Assembly: GCA_965200825.1 (NCBI GenBank)
Contig: OZ241385.1
Span: 2,542,001-2,606,000, forward strand
DNA from: Bin80 sp026709335
GTDB taxonomy: Bacteria; Bacteroidota; Rhodothermia; Rhodothermales; Bin80
DNA length: 64,000 nucleotides
Reading direction: 5' to 3'
The notes below the pieces were generated by a model. The model was not told the origin of the DNA, ran no database searches, and was given only the letters and a program-made list of their open reading frames with translations. Position numbers and translations under genes: made by a program. Shown one piece after another: positions 33,986 to 41,936 of this stretch; the first letter of the stretch is position 1; every line of letters begins with the position of its first letter.

Positions 33986-34939
33986 ATGCTTTTGGATCTA
34001 CCAAACCTGTCTTTCCCGGCCACCAATGCTGAAATTTTTCAACGTGATGCACCGCTGATTCTGGAAATAGGGTTCGGGGATGGTAGTTTTCTGGAATGGG
34101 TTGCCACATCCCATCCCGAATGGAATTGCCTGGGAGCAGACGTGGCGCGTGGATCCGTCGCACGTGCATTCAAGCGCCTGCGTCGCCGTGAATTATCCAA
34201 TATTCTATTGCATCATGGAAGTGGCCTGTTTCTCCTCAGAAACCTGCTCCAAGACCAAAGCCTCTTTCGGGCATATGTGAATTTCCCTGATCCTTGGAAA
34301 AAACTCCGTCACGCGGAACGGCGACTGTTTCAGCCCTTTTTCTTTGAGTTGCTTGCCGCCCGACTCACACAAGGTGGCTCGCTACTGCTTACCACTGATA
34401 ATGCTCCGTACTTTGAACAAACCGTCCTCTTTGCACGCGAATCTGGCTACTTCCGTATAATTAAAACATCGCCCCCACCGGCAGCTCTTTTGACAAAATA
34501 TGCATATAAGTGGCAACGCGAAGGTCGAAGTTTTTATCATGCGGAAATACAGAAAATCTCCCGACACCACCCGAAAATTATTCCCGCTATTTATAAAGAA
34601 GAACGAATGCATCATGCACTCCTGAGTGGACCCATTCCCGTGATTACAGAATTTGAGAAAATCATTCACCATTTTTCAAGCGGTCATGTCGTCATCCTAG
34701 ATGCGATGTATATGATTGACCAGGAAGGGCTCGTATTTGTCGCTCGTTCGCATGAACCCGAGTTGGTGCAGGAGTTGCTTTTGCAACTTCGTCCCGCAGA
34801 AAGCAAGGATACCGATCTGCTTCTGAGTATTCTGAATTTTGGAAAACCCATCGCAACGCGCGGAACCAGTGAGGCGGTAAAAGCCATTACTCAATGGCTG
34901 GTTCAACATGGGCTTAAAATCTTGGATAAATACTATTGA
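33986..34939 (+). CDS. trmB: tRNA (guanine-N7-)-methyltransferase with C-terminal extension
   Basis: A 317-residue enzyme making m7G46 in tRNA. The AdoMet motif 'LEIGFGDGSFLEWVA' lies near residue 27 and the signature 'VNFPDPWKKLRHAERRL' follows. The TrmB core ends near residue 210. A further 100 or so residues ('IPVITEFEKIIHHFSSGHVV' and onward, ending 'ILDKYY') form an added domain not seen in the roughly 220-residue enzymes of most bacteria. The gene follows the asparaginase closely. Confidence 0.93.
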   Translation: MLLDLPNLSFPATNAEIFQRDAPLILEIGFGDGSFLEWVATSHPEWNCLGADVARGSVARAFKRLRRRELSNILLHHGSGLFLLRNLLQDQSLFRAYVNFPDPWKKLRHAERRLFQPFFFELLAARLTQGGSLLLTTDNAPYFEQTVLFARESGYFRIIKTSPPPAALLTKYAYKWQREGRSFYHAEIQKISRHHPKIIPAIYKEERMHHALLSGPIPVITEFEKIIHHFSSGHVVILDAMYMIDQEGLVFVARSHEPELVQELLLQLRPAESKDTDLLLSILNFGKPIATRGTSEAVKAITQWLVQHGLKILDKYY

Positions 34940-34986
34940 TTAACCAAATGTGAACTTAGCAAATTATTTTCGTACATTCAAACTCG

Positions 34987-35470
34987 TTGAATTCTGTCCG
35001 ACTAAACCCTAAAGAAAAATACGTATACCCTTATCATCTTCCAGAACCTCTTGCAAAACCTCCGAAATTGAGCATAAACATTGCTCTGAAAGCACCTGAG
35101 GGAGTCTTTTCTATCCGAAAACAGAGGTTTTGCAAGAACCTCTCCATTTTAATTCTTGCCGTGCCTGTCTTGGGTGCTGGCTTTCTCATGTTGCATGAAC
35201 CCGTTCCTGCGTCCTCAGATATTAAGATTGATGCGCTGACCCTCCCAGCAACGACGCACCAAGGTCAAGACTTGGCTAACACTGGTAGCACACCATACTT
35301 GTCAACACCTACGGCAGTAATCAGTCCCTGTATGTATTCTGCCTAGTGATGCAAGTGCATCTGAAAAAGAAATTTTTGATGGTTGTATGTGTACGGAGAA
35401 ATGCAAAGATTGGAAAAAGCATGAAGATAAAAATAACGGTAATACCGCGATGGTTTGCCAGGATGAGTGA
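34987..35470 (+). pseudogene. cysteine-rich peptide gene, frameshifted and carrying repeat R3
   Basis: The open frame from a TTG at 34987 runs through repeat R3 and then encodes a membrane segment 'LSILILAVPVLGAGFLML' and a Ser/Thr-rich stretch ending 'ISPCMYSA' at a stop (35344-35346). A +1 shift in the preceding 25 bases opens a second frame ending at 35468-35470 with 'EIFDGCMCTEKCKDWKKHED' and 'NGNTAMVCQDE'. Together these look like a short anchored cysteine-rich peptide, as at 18499 and 41185. Its stop is two bases before the GLPGLI start. It is probably broken twice, by R3 at the N-terminus and by the frameshift. Confidence 0.5.
35043..35143 (+). repeat. 101-bp palindromic repeat family, copy R3
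   Basis: The best-preserved copy. It opens AGAACCTCTTGCAAAACCTC, has the inner hairpin GAGCA-TAAACAT-TGCTC, and closes with a perfect stem-loop AGAGGTT-TTGCAAG-AACCTCT. It is exactly 101 bp, co-linear with R2. It lies inside the N-terminal part of the peptide gene and is read through in frame. Confidence 0.9.
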
Positions 35471-35472
35471 CA

Positions 35473-36216
35473 ATGATCCGTAAATGGTTGATTAGCCGTC
35501 TTATCTGGATTGGCTTGGTGCTGTTTGTTGTACTATTTCCAGTTACCGCCGTGGCACAGCACGGAACGGTCCAGTATAGCCACACTCGCCCTCCGTTTTC
35601 TCTACCTACAGACCAGATAAGTACGCTCCTTAATGAGATCAATGACCGTCCACCTGTCATTGAGTCTACGCGTTTAACGATTGCGAGAACCTTAAACTTT
35701 AATTCTGAGCATTCACTTATGCATCCGTCAATTCGTGAAGAGTATTTGCCCGGAGAAAGGACGGAGGAGGGGGCGGATATAGGCTGGGAATTTATTGACT
35801 CCACATACATTAGGCATGCAGAGGAATTTTTAATTGAAACCAGAAATTTTGGCGATGGGCATTTTCTGGTTGGGGACGCATTACCACCGTGGTCGTGGAA
35901 GCTTGAACCTGGAAGCGAACGAGCTTACCTAGGGTACTGTGTGATGAAAGCAATAGCAGAGTCCGAACTCGGCTCAATAGAAGCCTGGTTTACCACTGAC
36001 ATCCCGGTGCAAGCTGGTCCTGGCTTGTTTCACAGCCTACCGGGTCTTATTCTAATGGTGACCAACGTCAGTTCTGGGGAGGTCTATTCCGCTGAGAAAA
36101 TTGATACAACAGTTACTCCCAAAACAATTGTGCCACCCGACTCTGGTAAGCCGATTACATCAGCAAAGTACACGCGATATATAGAAAGTGTTGTGGCCGA
36201 AAATCAAAGAACTTGA
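35473..36216 (+). CDS. GLPGLI family secreted protein
   Basis: A 247-residue protein with a signal peptide ('WLISRLIWIGLVLFVVLFPV' then TAVAQ). The family signature appears near residue 185 as 'PGLFHSLPGLILMVTN', preceded by 'WFTTDIPVQAG'; this matches the GLPGLI family (TIGR01200) described mainly from Bacteroidota. Function is unknown; members are periplasmic or secreted and often lie next to TonB-dependent receptors or peptide-export genes. ATG at 35473 follows the peptide stop by two bases; a GTG two codons earlier is possible. Confidence 0.85.
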   Translation: MIRKWLISRLIWIGLVLFVVLFPVTAVAQHGTVQYSHTRPPFSLPTDQISTLLNEINDRPPVIESTRLTIARTLNFNSEHSLMHPSIREEYLPGERTEEGADIGWEFIDSTYIRHAEEFLIETRNFGDGHFLVGDALPPWSWKLEPGSERAYLGYCVMKAIAESELGSIEAWFTTDIPVQAGPGLFHSLPGLILMVTNVSSGEVYSAEKIDTTVTPKTIVPPDSGKPITSAKYTRYIESVVAENQRT

Positions 36217-36475
36217 GAGATTGCAAGTGAAGCGCTGAAAAATTCGGTGATAAAAATACTTCATGGGATTGAGCATGAAGGACGACAGAGAAGTTAAACA
36301 TGGAAATCCGTTTAAGAATCACTTTAAAGGCCCCTCCAATGCACTTTTTCGTCAATAGACCGATACTACAACAGAGCCAGGCAGTGGAAAGATTCAAGAG
36401 AAGACATAGCAAGTTTGAGAATCCGATGCCTGCTGTTTCTTTATTAAACGAATTCCCTTGCTTTTCTTACCTCTC
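36217..36475. other. spacer between the GLPGLI and O-methyltransferase genes
   Basis: About 260 bases. A 26-codon frame beginning ATG at 36273 ('MKDDREVKHGNPFKNHFKG') is polar and charged, but nothing supports it as a gene. The methyltransferase promoter should lie here. Confidence 0.4.
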
Positions 36476-36784
36476 ATGTCCCGATCTACACTCTCGCTGA
36501 CGGATGAACTGCGTGACTATATTCTGGGAGTCACGTTACGTGAACACCCGCTTCTGAAAGCTCTTCGAAAAGAGACGGCCGAGCACCCCGAAGCCAAAAT
36601 GCAAATTTCTCCGGACCAGGGGCAGTTTATGGCAACTCTTCTGCGCCTGATCAACGCACGCTCCGTCCTAGAAATCGGCACTTTTACAGGATATTCAGCG
36701 CTGGCCATGATTCTGGCACTCCCTTCTGATGGCCACCTGACTGCCTGCGATGTGAGCGAGAACTATACCGAGATTGCTCGCAAA

Positions 36785-38776
36785 GTATCCATACGAAAAA
36801 CCCATATACTCGGGCACGGTAAATTGGAATCATTTCTGCGAATGCTTCATCTGGTATGTCAGATGATGATATCATGGCAGGATGGAGGGGGAGTAAATGT
36901 CTACCGCGTCAGATCTATGCGGCTTTTGCGAGGTCGATCTGCTGTGTTGCCTTCCAGTGCTGAGGCAATAGCGTAGACCTCTGCTCTTCGGCAATCGTAT
37001 GGATCCGTTTTAATACGTCCACCAACCACTCTTGTGGGTTCACCTCGTGCAAGGTACAGGTGTTGAGCAATGAATAGAGAATCGCCGCACGTTGCGCCGC
37101 ATCATGGGAGCCCGCAAACAGGTAGTTCTTTCGTCCGAGTGCAATCGGACGAACACGGTTCTCGACAAGATTGGTGTCAATCTCGACCTCCCCGTGATTC
37201 AAAAATCGCGTCAACTTCTGCCAGCGAACCAGCGCATACTGAACCGCCTGCTTCCAGGACTTCGGACCAACCAGTGCATTGAGCTCCAGAAATGCCTTGA
37301 GTTGATCAAAGATCGGAGCAGATTTTTCCTGACGTATGCACTGCCGCTCTTCAAACGAAACGTCTCGCTCACGAAGATCTCGTTCAATCGCATAGATCTT
37401 CCGAAACAGCGATAGAACATGCCCGACATTCTGTTGAACAAACTCGTATTGGGAAGCTTTCACATTCTCAAACTTGCGCCGGCAATGCGTCACACAGTTG
37501 AAGTGCTCAATCCCCTCGAAGTGATCAAATCGGTCATACACCTTGTAGGCATCGGTCTGCAACTTCCCCTGAAATCCCTCTAAGATCCCCATCGGGCCAT
37601 CTCTGGATCGTCCCCGCTGGTACTCCACGAACACCAACCGGGGAGTCGGGGCTGAGTAGAGCCAGAAATAACCAAGATGATGCTGGCCAGATGCTTTGCT
37701 TTTGGTCTGATCCCGCACCGGAATGCGGGTCTCGTCCGCTTGAATGTATCCACTGCTGAGTACTTCTGTACGATGAAGATCATAGAGAGGCTCCAGATCG
37801 GTGGCCACATGGGTGCAAAAATCGTTCAACGTCGAGGTCGGAAGGTCGGCGCCCAGGCGGAAAAACTGTTTGCGCGTTCGATCAACAGGAAGATGATCCA
37901 CATATTTATTGATCACGATTTGCGCCAGCATCTGCGCCGACGCCGTGCGTTTTCCGCTCACCTCCGCAGGCAACTCCCCCATCAAAACCCCTGCACCTTT
38001 GTTCGTTGGATCCACATACTTGTTGCGTACATATTCATACACAAAGATCTGCGCCGGCCGATAATGGAAGACCCGGTGCACGTCCTCGCCAATCTTTCTG
38101 AGATGCGACAACTCTCCCTCCGGATCAATCACAATGGTCTTGGTGGGAAGATCCTGGTTCCGCCCTCCAAAGAGCCGCCTCGGCTTCTTTCGTGAGTAGG
38201 TCACCTTGATCTGTTTCTCCTCTTCTTGTGCGGGGGCCATCACCGGAGCCTGATCCCCAAATAAATCTCCCTGATCCGGATGGACAAACCGCTCCCGTTT
38301 TTGACCATACAACTTGCGAAGAAGGTAATCTATCTTCTCCTGAGCATCCACCATCTCTTCCTTCGCCTGAATTAATTCGGTCAGAAACAGTCGCACAAAC
38401 TCTTCACACTCGTCCCCGAATTTGCACATGAATTCCAGCACACGCTGCGCATCCTCCTCGCCAAGAATCGCGACCAAAACCGGCCCCAAAGAGTCCTCGC
38501 AAACCAGCTGATTATTCGCGTTGCTCATGATGCAATAAAGATACGAATTGCCCCTGAAACTTCCTCAAAAATTCGCCCTTCTTTTGGGGTTATTTCTCAA
38601 AAAAATCAATGAACTTCATCAACTCCACTACGAAACAGGAACACCTCAAAAAACCTGCCCAATTCTTTCAATCTTGATGCTTTATTCCCCACATTGGATC
38701 CCCGTACACATTGAAAATTGTTAACCTCAATTTATTAGTAAAATGATTATCTTACATGGGATTTTCGTATGCATAC
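36785..38776 (-). mobile_element. IS66-family element, copy 2 (complete)
   Basis: A 1992-bp near-twin of the element at 1378-3368. Ends: GTATCCATACGAAAAACCCA on the left and, as reverse complement, GTATGCATACGAAAATCCCA on the right. The target duplication CTCGCAAA is perfect (36777-36784 and 38777-38784). It carries one intact tnpC. Differences from copy 1 concentrate in the tnpC 5' end and outside the gene. Confidence 0.96.
36915..38528 (-). CDS. tnpC: IS66 family transposase TnpC, copy 2
   Basis: A 537-residue transposase, collinear with the one at 1508-3121 and apparently identical from about residue 110 to the end. It keeps the N-terminal coiled coil, the IS66 zinc-binding region, the acidic catalytic residues ('QADETRIP', 'QTDAYKVYD', 'NLVENRVRP') and the C-terminal domain. 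N-terminal differences include 'MSNANNQ' in place of 'MSHTNNQ' and a Glu/Ala-rich linker near residue 97. It should be functional. Confidence 0.96.
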   Translation of the reverse strand: MSNANNQLVCEDSLGPVLVAILGEEDAQRVLEFMCKFGDECEEFVRLFLTELIQAKEEMVDAQEKIDYLLRKLYGQKRERFVHPDQGDLFGDQAPVMAPAQEEEKQIKVTYSRKKPRRLFGGRNQDLPTKTIVIDPEGELSHLRKIGEDVHRVFHYRPAQIFVYEYVRNKYVDPTNKGAGVLMGELPAEVSGKRTASAQMLAQIVINKYVDHLPVDRTRKQFFRLGADLPTSTLNDFCTHVATDLEPLYDLHRTEVLSSGYIQADETRIPVRDQTKSKASGQHHLGYFWLYSAPTPRLVFVEYQRGRSRDGPMGILEGFQGKLQTDAYKVYDRFDHFEGIEHFNCVTHCRRKFENVKASQYEFVQQNVGHVLSLFRKIYAIERDLRERDVSFEERQCIRQEKSAPIFDQLKAFLELNALVGPKSWKQAVQYALVRWQKLTRFLNHGEVEIDTNLVENRVRPIALGRKNYLFAGSHDAAQRAAILYSLLNTCTLHEVNPQEWLVDVLKRIHTIAEEQRSTLLPQHWKATQQIDLAKAA

Positions 38777-39199
38777 CTCGCAAATACTGGCTGCAGGCTG
38801 GTGTTTCGGATCGGATTACATTACATCTAGCCCCAGCCTCCGAGACTCTGGCCAAGTTTCTTGATGAGGGGAAAGCGAATTCGTTCGATGTTGCCTTCAT
38901 CGATGCAGACAAAGAGAGCTATGATCTCTATTACGAAAACTCCTTGGCTTTGGTCAGGCCCGGGGGGCTCATCATGATTGATAATGTCTTGCGTGGAGGA
39001 GATGTTGCTAACCCTTTGACGAAGAGTGAGGCCACGAAGTCCATTCAATCACTAAATCAAAAACTTCATCAGGATTCCCGTGTACATATCACACTTGTTC
39101 CCATTGGAGACGGGGTAACTCTGGCTCAAAAAATCTGACCTGCTGCAAAGGTCACACTCCGTGTTTGAAGTCGTATCAAGGAACTCGCATTGCCAGAAG

Positions 39200-39577
39200 C
39201 GCCAAAGGGAGCTTGAAAGCTTGGGTTGCATAGCTAGGACGCATGTCTATTTTTCTGGGCTTGCGGTGCTGGTTCTTTTCCTCTGCCCGAGCACCTTTGC
39301 ACAATCCCCTGAAGAAGGAAATTTTGGAGTCAGTGCATCTGATCTTTCGTACATTCCTAGGAAGACCGAAGAACTTTGGGATCGGCGTATCCAGGCACCG
39401 AGGACCACATACTGGAGACTTAGGCTGCTTCTTGAGAAGAGAAAACTGTCCCTCGCCTTCTAAAATTTCCAATGCCTTCATACAGCCAGAAAGCCGTAAT
39501 TCTCCTTGCATATCCACAAAATCAAACTGCCTGCATACTGCCGGATCAAACGCACTAAAACTCTGGTCAGAGTACAA
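39200..39577 (-). pseudogene. possible IS4-like transposase fragment with DruA-like N-terminal domain
   Basis: The minus-strand frame contains 'VCRQFDFVDMQGELRLSGCM' then 'KALEILEGEGQFSLL', and 'CLDTPIPKFFGLPRN'. This resembles, from memory, the N-terminal region of DDE transposases carrying a DUF4338/DruA-like domain (C-x-x-F-x-F-x-D-x-x-G-x-L ... C-x-x-A-L-x-x-L-E). There is no catalytic core. A plus-strand frame across 39240-39460 with a signal-like stretch ending 'PSTFAQ' competes for the same bases. Either way only a remnant is present. Confidence 0.35.
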
Positions 39578-39785
39578 TGCATCTCGAAGAGTGGCACAAC
39601 TTGTTATTGATTGTGCATGATCAAATGATGCGGGTTGATCAAAAGGCCTCCCCAGAAAAGATTCAAACTTGATGGCCCAAAGGATATTAACTCACTTGCA
39701 GGATTTGATTCTCTGAAGGCATGAAAGGAACTGTCAAACCTCAAGAGGAGATTCTTCCATCAACCCACCGAAGAGCTTATTCCCT
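39578..39785. other. spacer without recognised features
   Basis: About 200 bases between the transposase-like remnant and repeat R4. No gene or strong hairpin was seen. Confidence 0.4.
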
Positions 39786-39886
39786 AGAGGTTCTTGTAAA
39801 ACCTCTGTTTTCAGACAGAAAAGACTCCCTCAGGTGTTTCTAGGGTAATGTTTATGCTCAATTTCGGGAGTTTTGCAGGAGATTCT
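39786..39886 (-). repeat. 101-bp palindromic repeat family, copy R4
   Basis: A complete copy in the opposite orientation to R2 and R3. It opens with the stem-loop AGAGGTT-CTTGTAA-AACCTCT and closes GGGAGTTTTGCAGGAGATTCT. It ends on the base next to the stop codon of the propeller gene at 39887, so on that gene's strand it would act as the immediate 3' flank and possibly as a terminator-like hairpin. Confidence 0.88.
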
Positions 39887-41101
39887 TCATTGAAGAAATA
39901 ACAGTTCTCGCTTAAAAATCCCAATCACAGGAAAAGGGGAATTCCGTATTGCATACACATAGTTTTTGTTCAAACTTGCTATTCGAAGAAGAGGCGGGTG
40001 CTGATCGGGAGACGGATGCCGAAACCGTCCCCATTCTTCAACTCCAAGGTAATGTTTCCCTAAATATGTTCCGTGTCCTGACTCTACAGGGATCGAAAAA
40101 TAATGTCGTACGAGTTCTGCTGTTTTTTCTTCATCAGGTCCAAGGGTTGTATGTGAGATTATGAAAGAATTACTTACAGGGTCCGCAATCAGAAATAGAT
40201 AAGAACTCTCGCCAGGTAACTGGGGCGGATAAGCAAGAGAAGTTCGTCCTCCCTCGTTTTTGCCCTCCGGCAGATACATTTGAACATGATCTGCAAACTT
40301 GACTTGCCATCGAAGCGTACCGACTTCATCATAGGCCTTGAGGATCGGAACAGTTTGATTAGCGTAGAGCACGGTGCCGGATGTCTCACTGCATACTAGA
40401 CTGCCGTCATCCGATATTATAGACTTAATAAAGGGAACATCCGATAGATAAGGTTGGCCGAAAGACAAAATATACTTGCCGGCATGTGTAACCTTGTGTA
40501 TGACATGATCCAAACTCTCTGAGTATCCGTGAAGATACAGATGGTCTTTTATCACGCAGATGTCAGAGGCAAGAAAATCATGGGGCATTGAGAACGTGTC
40601 AAAGAATTCGTAAGCATTACCCTGTCTCTGGAAAATCTGAATCCTATTACCCGACTGATCTGCGACAAAAAACTTGGAATCATCCCTTGTAATTGCTACT
40701 GCTTCCAAATAGCTGAATTCACCGGGAGCTACGCTAGGAGCTCCAACTACCTGTTTTAGAGCTCCTAGTTGATCATAAACACGTGCTTCGCCGTTCTCCC
40801 CGTCAATGTACAACAGAGTATTCGTGCCCATGGCAATATCTGAAATGTTCCCAAGCATCTCATGTTGTTCACCTTCGTAGGCTCCTATGGAGAAAACTTC
40901 TGCTTTGAAAAAATTCTTTTCATCGACCAGTTTTATCTGGGCTCCGGAAGTATCCTCCCGCAAAACATACCGCATGCCGGTAATCACGGGGATGTTTTCT
41001 TCTGTGGGATGGAGTCGTCCCACGACCACCTTGCCCTTTTGATTACCGTTACAGGAAGAAAACAGTACTAACATTGCCAAGATAAAGGCAGTAGTGTACA
41101 T
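39887..41101 (-). CDS. six-bladed beta-propeller lipoprotein
   Basis: From the start at 41101 this is a 404-residue protein with a clear lipoprotein signal, 'AFILAMLVLFSSC' followed by N-G-N. An alternative ATG at 41185 overlaps the stop of the upstream peptide gene (TAATG) and would add 28 residues. Blades include 'EMLGNISDIAMGTNTLLYID', 'VAPGEFSYLEAVAITRDDSK' and 'KFFVADQSGNRIQIFQR'. The M-L-G-N-I-x-D-I block is shared with the propeller at 18841, so the two are true paralogues. It forms a two-gene unit with the cysteine-rich peptide gene and is closed off by repeat R4. Confidence 0.82.
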   Translation of the reverse strand: MYTTAFILAMLVLFSSCNGNQKGKVVVGRLHPTEENIPVITGMRYVLREDTSGAQIKLVDEKNFFKAEVFSIGAYEGEQHEMLGNISDIAMGTNTLLYIDGENGEARVYDQLGALKQVVGAPSVAPGEFSYLEAVAITRDDSKFFVADQSGNRIQIFQRQGNAYEFFDTFSMPHDFLASDICVIKDHLYLHGYSESLDHVIHKVTHAGKYILSFGQPYLSDVPFIKSIISDDGSLVCSETSGTVLYANQTVPILKAYDEVGTLRWQVKFADHVQMYLPEGKNEGGRTSLAYPPQLPGESSYLFLIADPVSNSFIISHTTLGPDEEKTAELVRHYFSIPVESGHGTYLGKHYLGVEEWGRFRHPSPDQHPPLLRIASLNKNYVYAIRNSPFPVIGIFKRELLFLQ

Positions 41102-41184
41102 CGTACGCCGCCGCCACCAGCCGTGACATGAAGCTGAGGAAGAAAAACACGAGACAATAGTTCTGGAGAAAAACCTATGCGCCA

Positions 41185-41454
41185 TTACTCTTCACTATCA
41201 CAATCAGTTGTTTCGCAATAATGTTTCCCCCACAACCAGCTAAATTTTGCGTCACAGCCAGATTCCTCGTCGGGAGCGTCTATACAAGCAGCAATGTAAT
41301 GGGAATGGGATATGTGTTGACATATGTCGTTTTCACAGTCCCTTTCTTCTGCCGCATTGGTCGTAATGGCAACCATGGTAGCTCCAACCAGATAACCGGT
41401 AACCGCAAGGGCGATGATCAAAGAAAATTTCGTGGCGAAATACGAGATTTTCAT
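41185..41454 (-). CDS. small cysteine-rich membrane-targeted peptide
   Basis: An 89-residue protein. Residues about 8-32 form a signal or anchor helix ('FSLIIALAVTGYLVGATMVA' then ITTNAAEE), followed by a polar acidic tail with six cysteines: 'RDCENDICQ', 'AACIDA', 'SGCDAKF', 'HYCETTDCDSEE'. The even number suggests three disulphides after export. It shares C-E-x-D-x-C with the peptide gene at 18499 and, like it, sits directly before a propeller gene (TAATG overlap). The layout is like the NVEALA-type peptides paired with propellers in Bacteroidota, but that motif itself is not clear. Confidence 0.7.
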   Translation of the reverse strand: MKISYFATKFSLIIALAVTGYLVGATMVAITTNAAEERDCENDICQHISHSHYIAACIDAPDEESGCDAKFSWLWGKHYCETTDCDSEE

Positions 41455-41936
41455 TGTCTTTTTTCGGTAGTGTTAAGTTTAAACTTTCGGCGACAAGGTA
41501 AAAAATCTGGAACCTCCATTTTTAAGTGGATAAGAGCTGCGGATTGGGATTCAAGAGTTTTTTCTATAACGTAGCCAGTTTGTCTGTACAAGGAATCCTT
41601 CACTAATCTGTTGACATGCCAGTAATATTCGTGCCATACCCTGTCCAACAGGTTAATCAACAGTTCTGAGGCCAAGGGAGCGACTGTTTGCAGGATTCGA
41701 TCAATATATCAACGGTATCCAGTGACTCCGTGTGAGTTGAACGATGGCCCTCGACATCATGAAACGTGCTGTAAAGCGAGGGATTTTTACAGAAAACAGG
41801 AGCGCGGACGATTGAACACATCTATGCCAATGAGCAGACACCGTGGCGAGTGTGCTGGAAAAAGATAGTGAAAAATCTACCGGTCGTCGATTTTAGGCCT
41901 GTTTCTGTGCGTTCGACGTAAATTGCGGACTAGATG
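41455..41936. other. spacer between the peptide-propeller unit and the AAA ATPase
   Basis: About 480 bases. A minus-strand frame of 74 codons (41451-41675) is charged, with 'LLDRVWHEYYWHVNRLVKDS', but has no recognised family and overlaps the peptide start. The remainder shows no gene or repeat. The promoter for the peptide-propeller unit is probably within the left half. Confidence 0.4.

Larger units (their letters stand above)
36476..39138 (+). pseudogene. class I O-methyltransferase (caffeoyl-CoA/catechol type), split by IS66 copy 2
   Basis: The left part (36476-36784) and right part (38785-39138) join in frame to an apparently undamaged 220-residue protein if the element and one copy of CTCGCAAA are removed. 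Motifs: 'RSVLEIGTFTGYSALAMILA' (AdoMet site), 'LTACDVSE', 'FDVAFIDADKESYDLYYENS' and 'LVRPGGLIMIDNVLRGG', diagnostic of the Methyltransf_3 O-methyltransferases that use a divalent metal. The substrate is probably a catechol-like small molecule. The split protein would lack half of the fold, so the gene is inactive unless the IS excises. Confidence 0.93.

Noticed and set aside
39161..39463. Plus-strand frame with a signal-peptide-like stretch ending in P-S-T-F-A-Q
   Set aside because: It starts with GTG, has no recognisable mature domain and overlaps the minus-strand transposase-like frame, which looks more protein-like.
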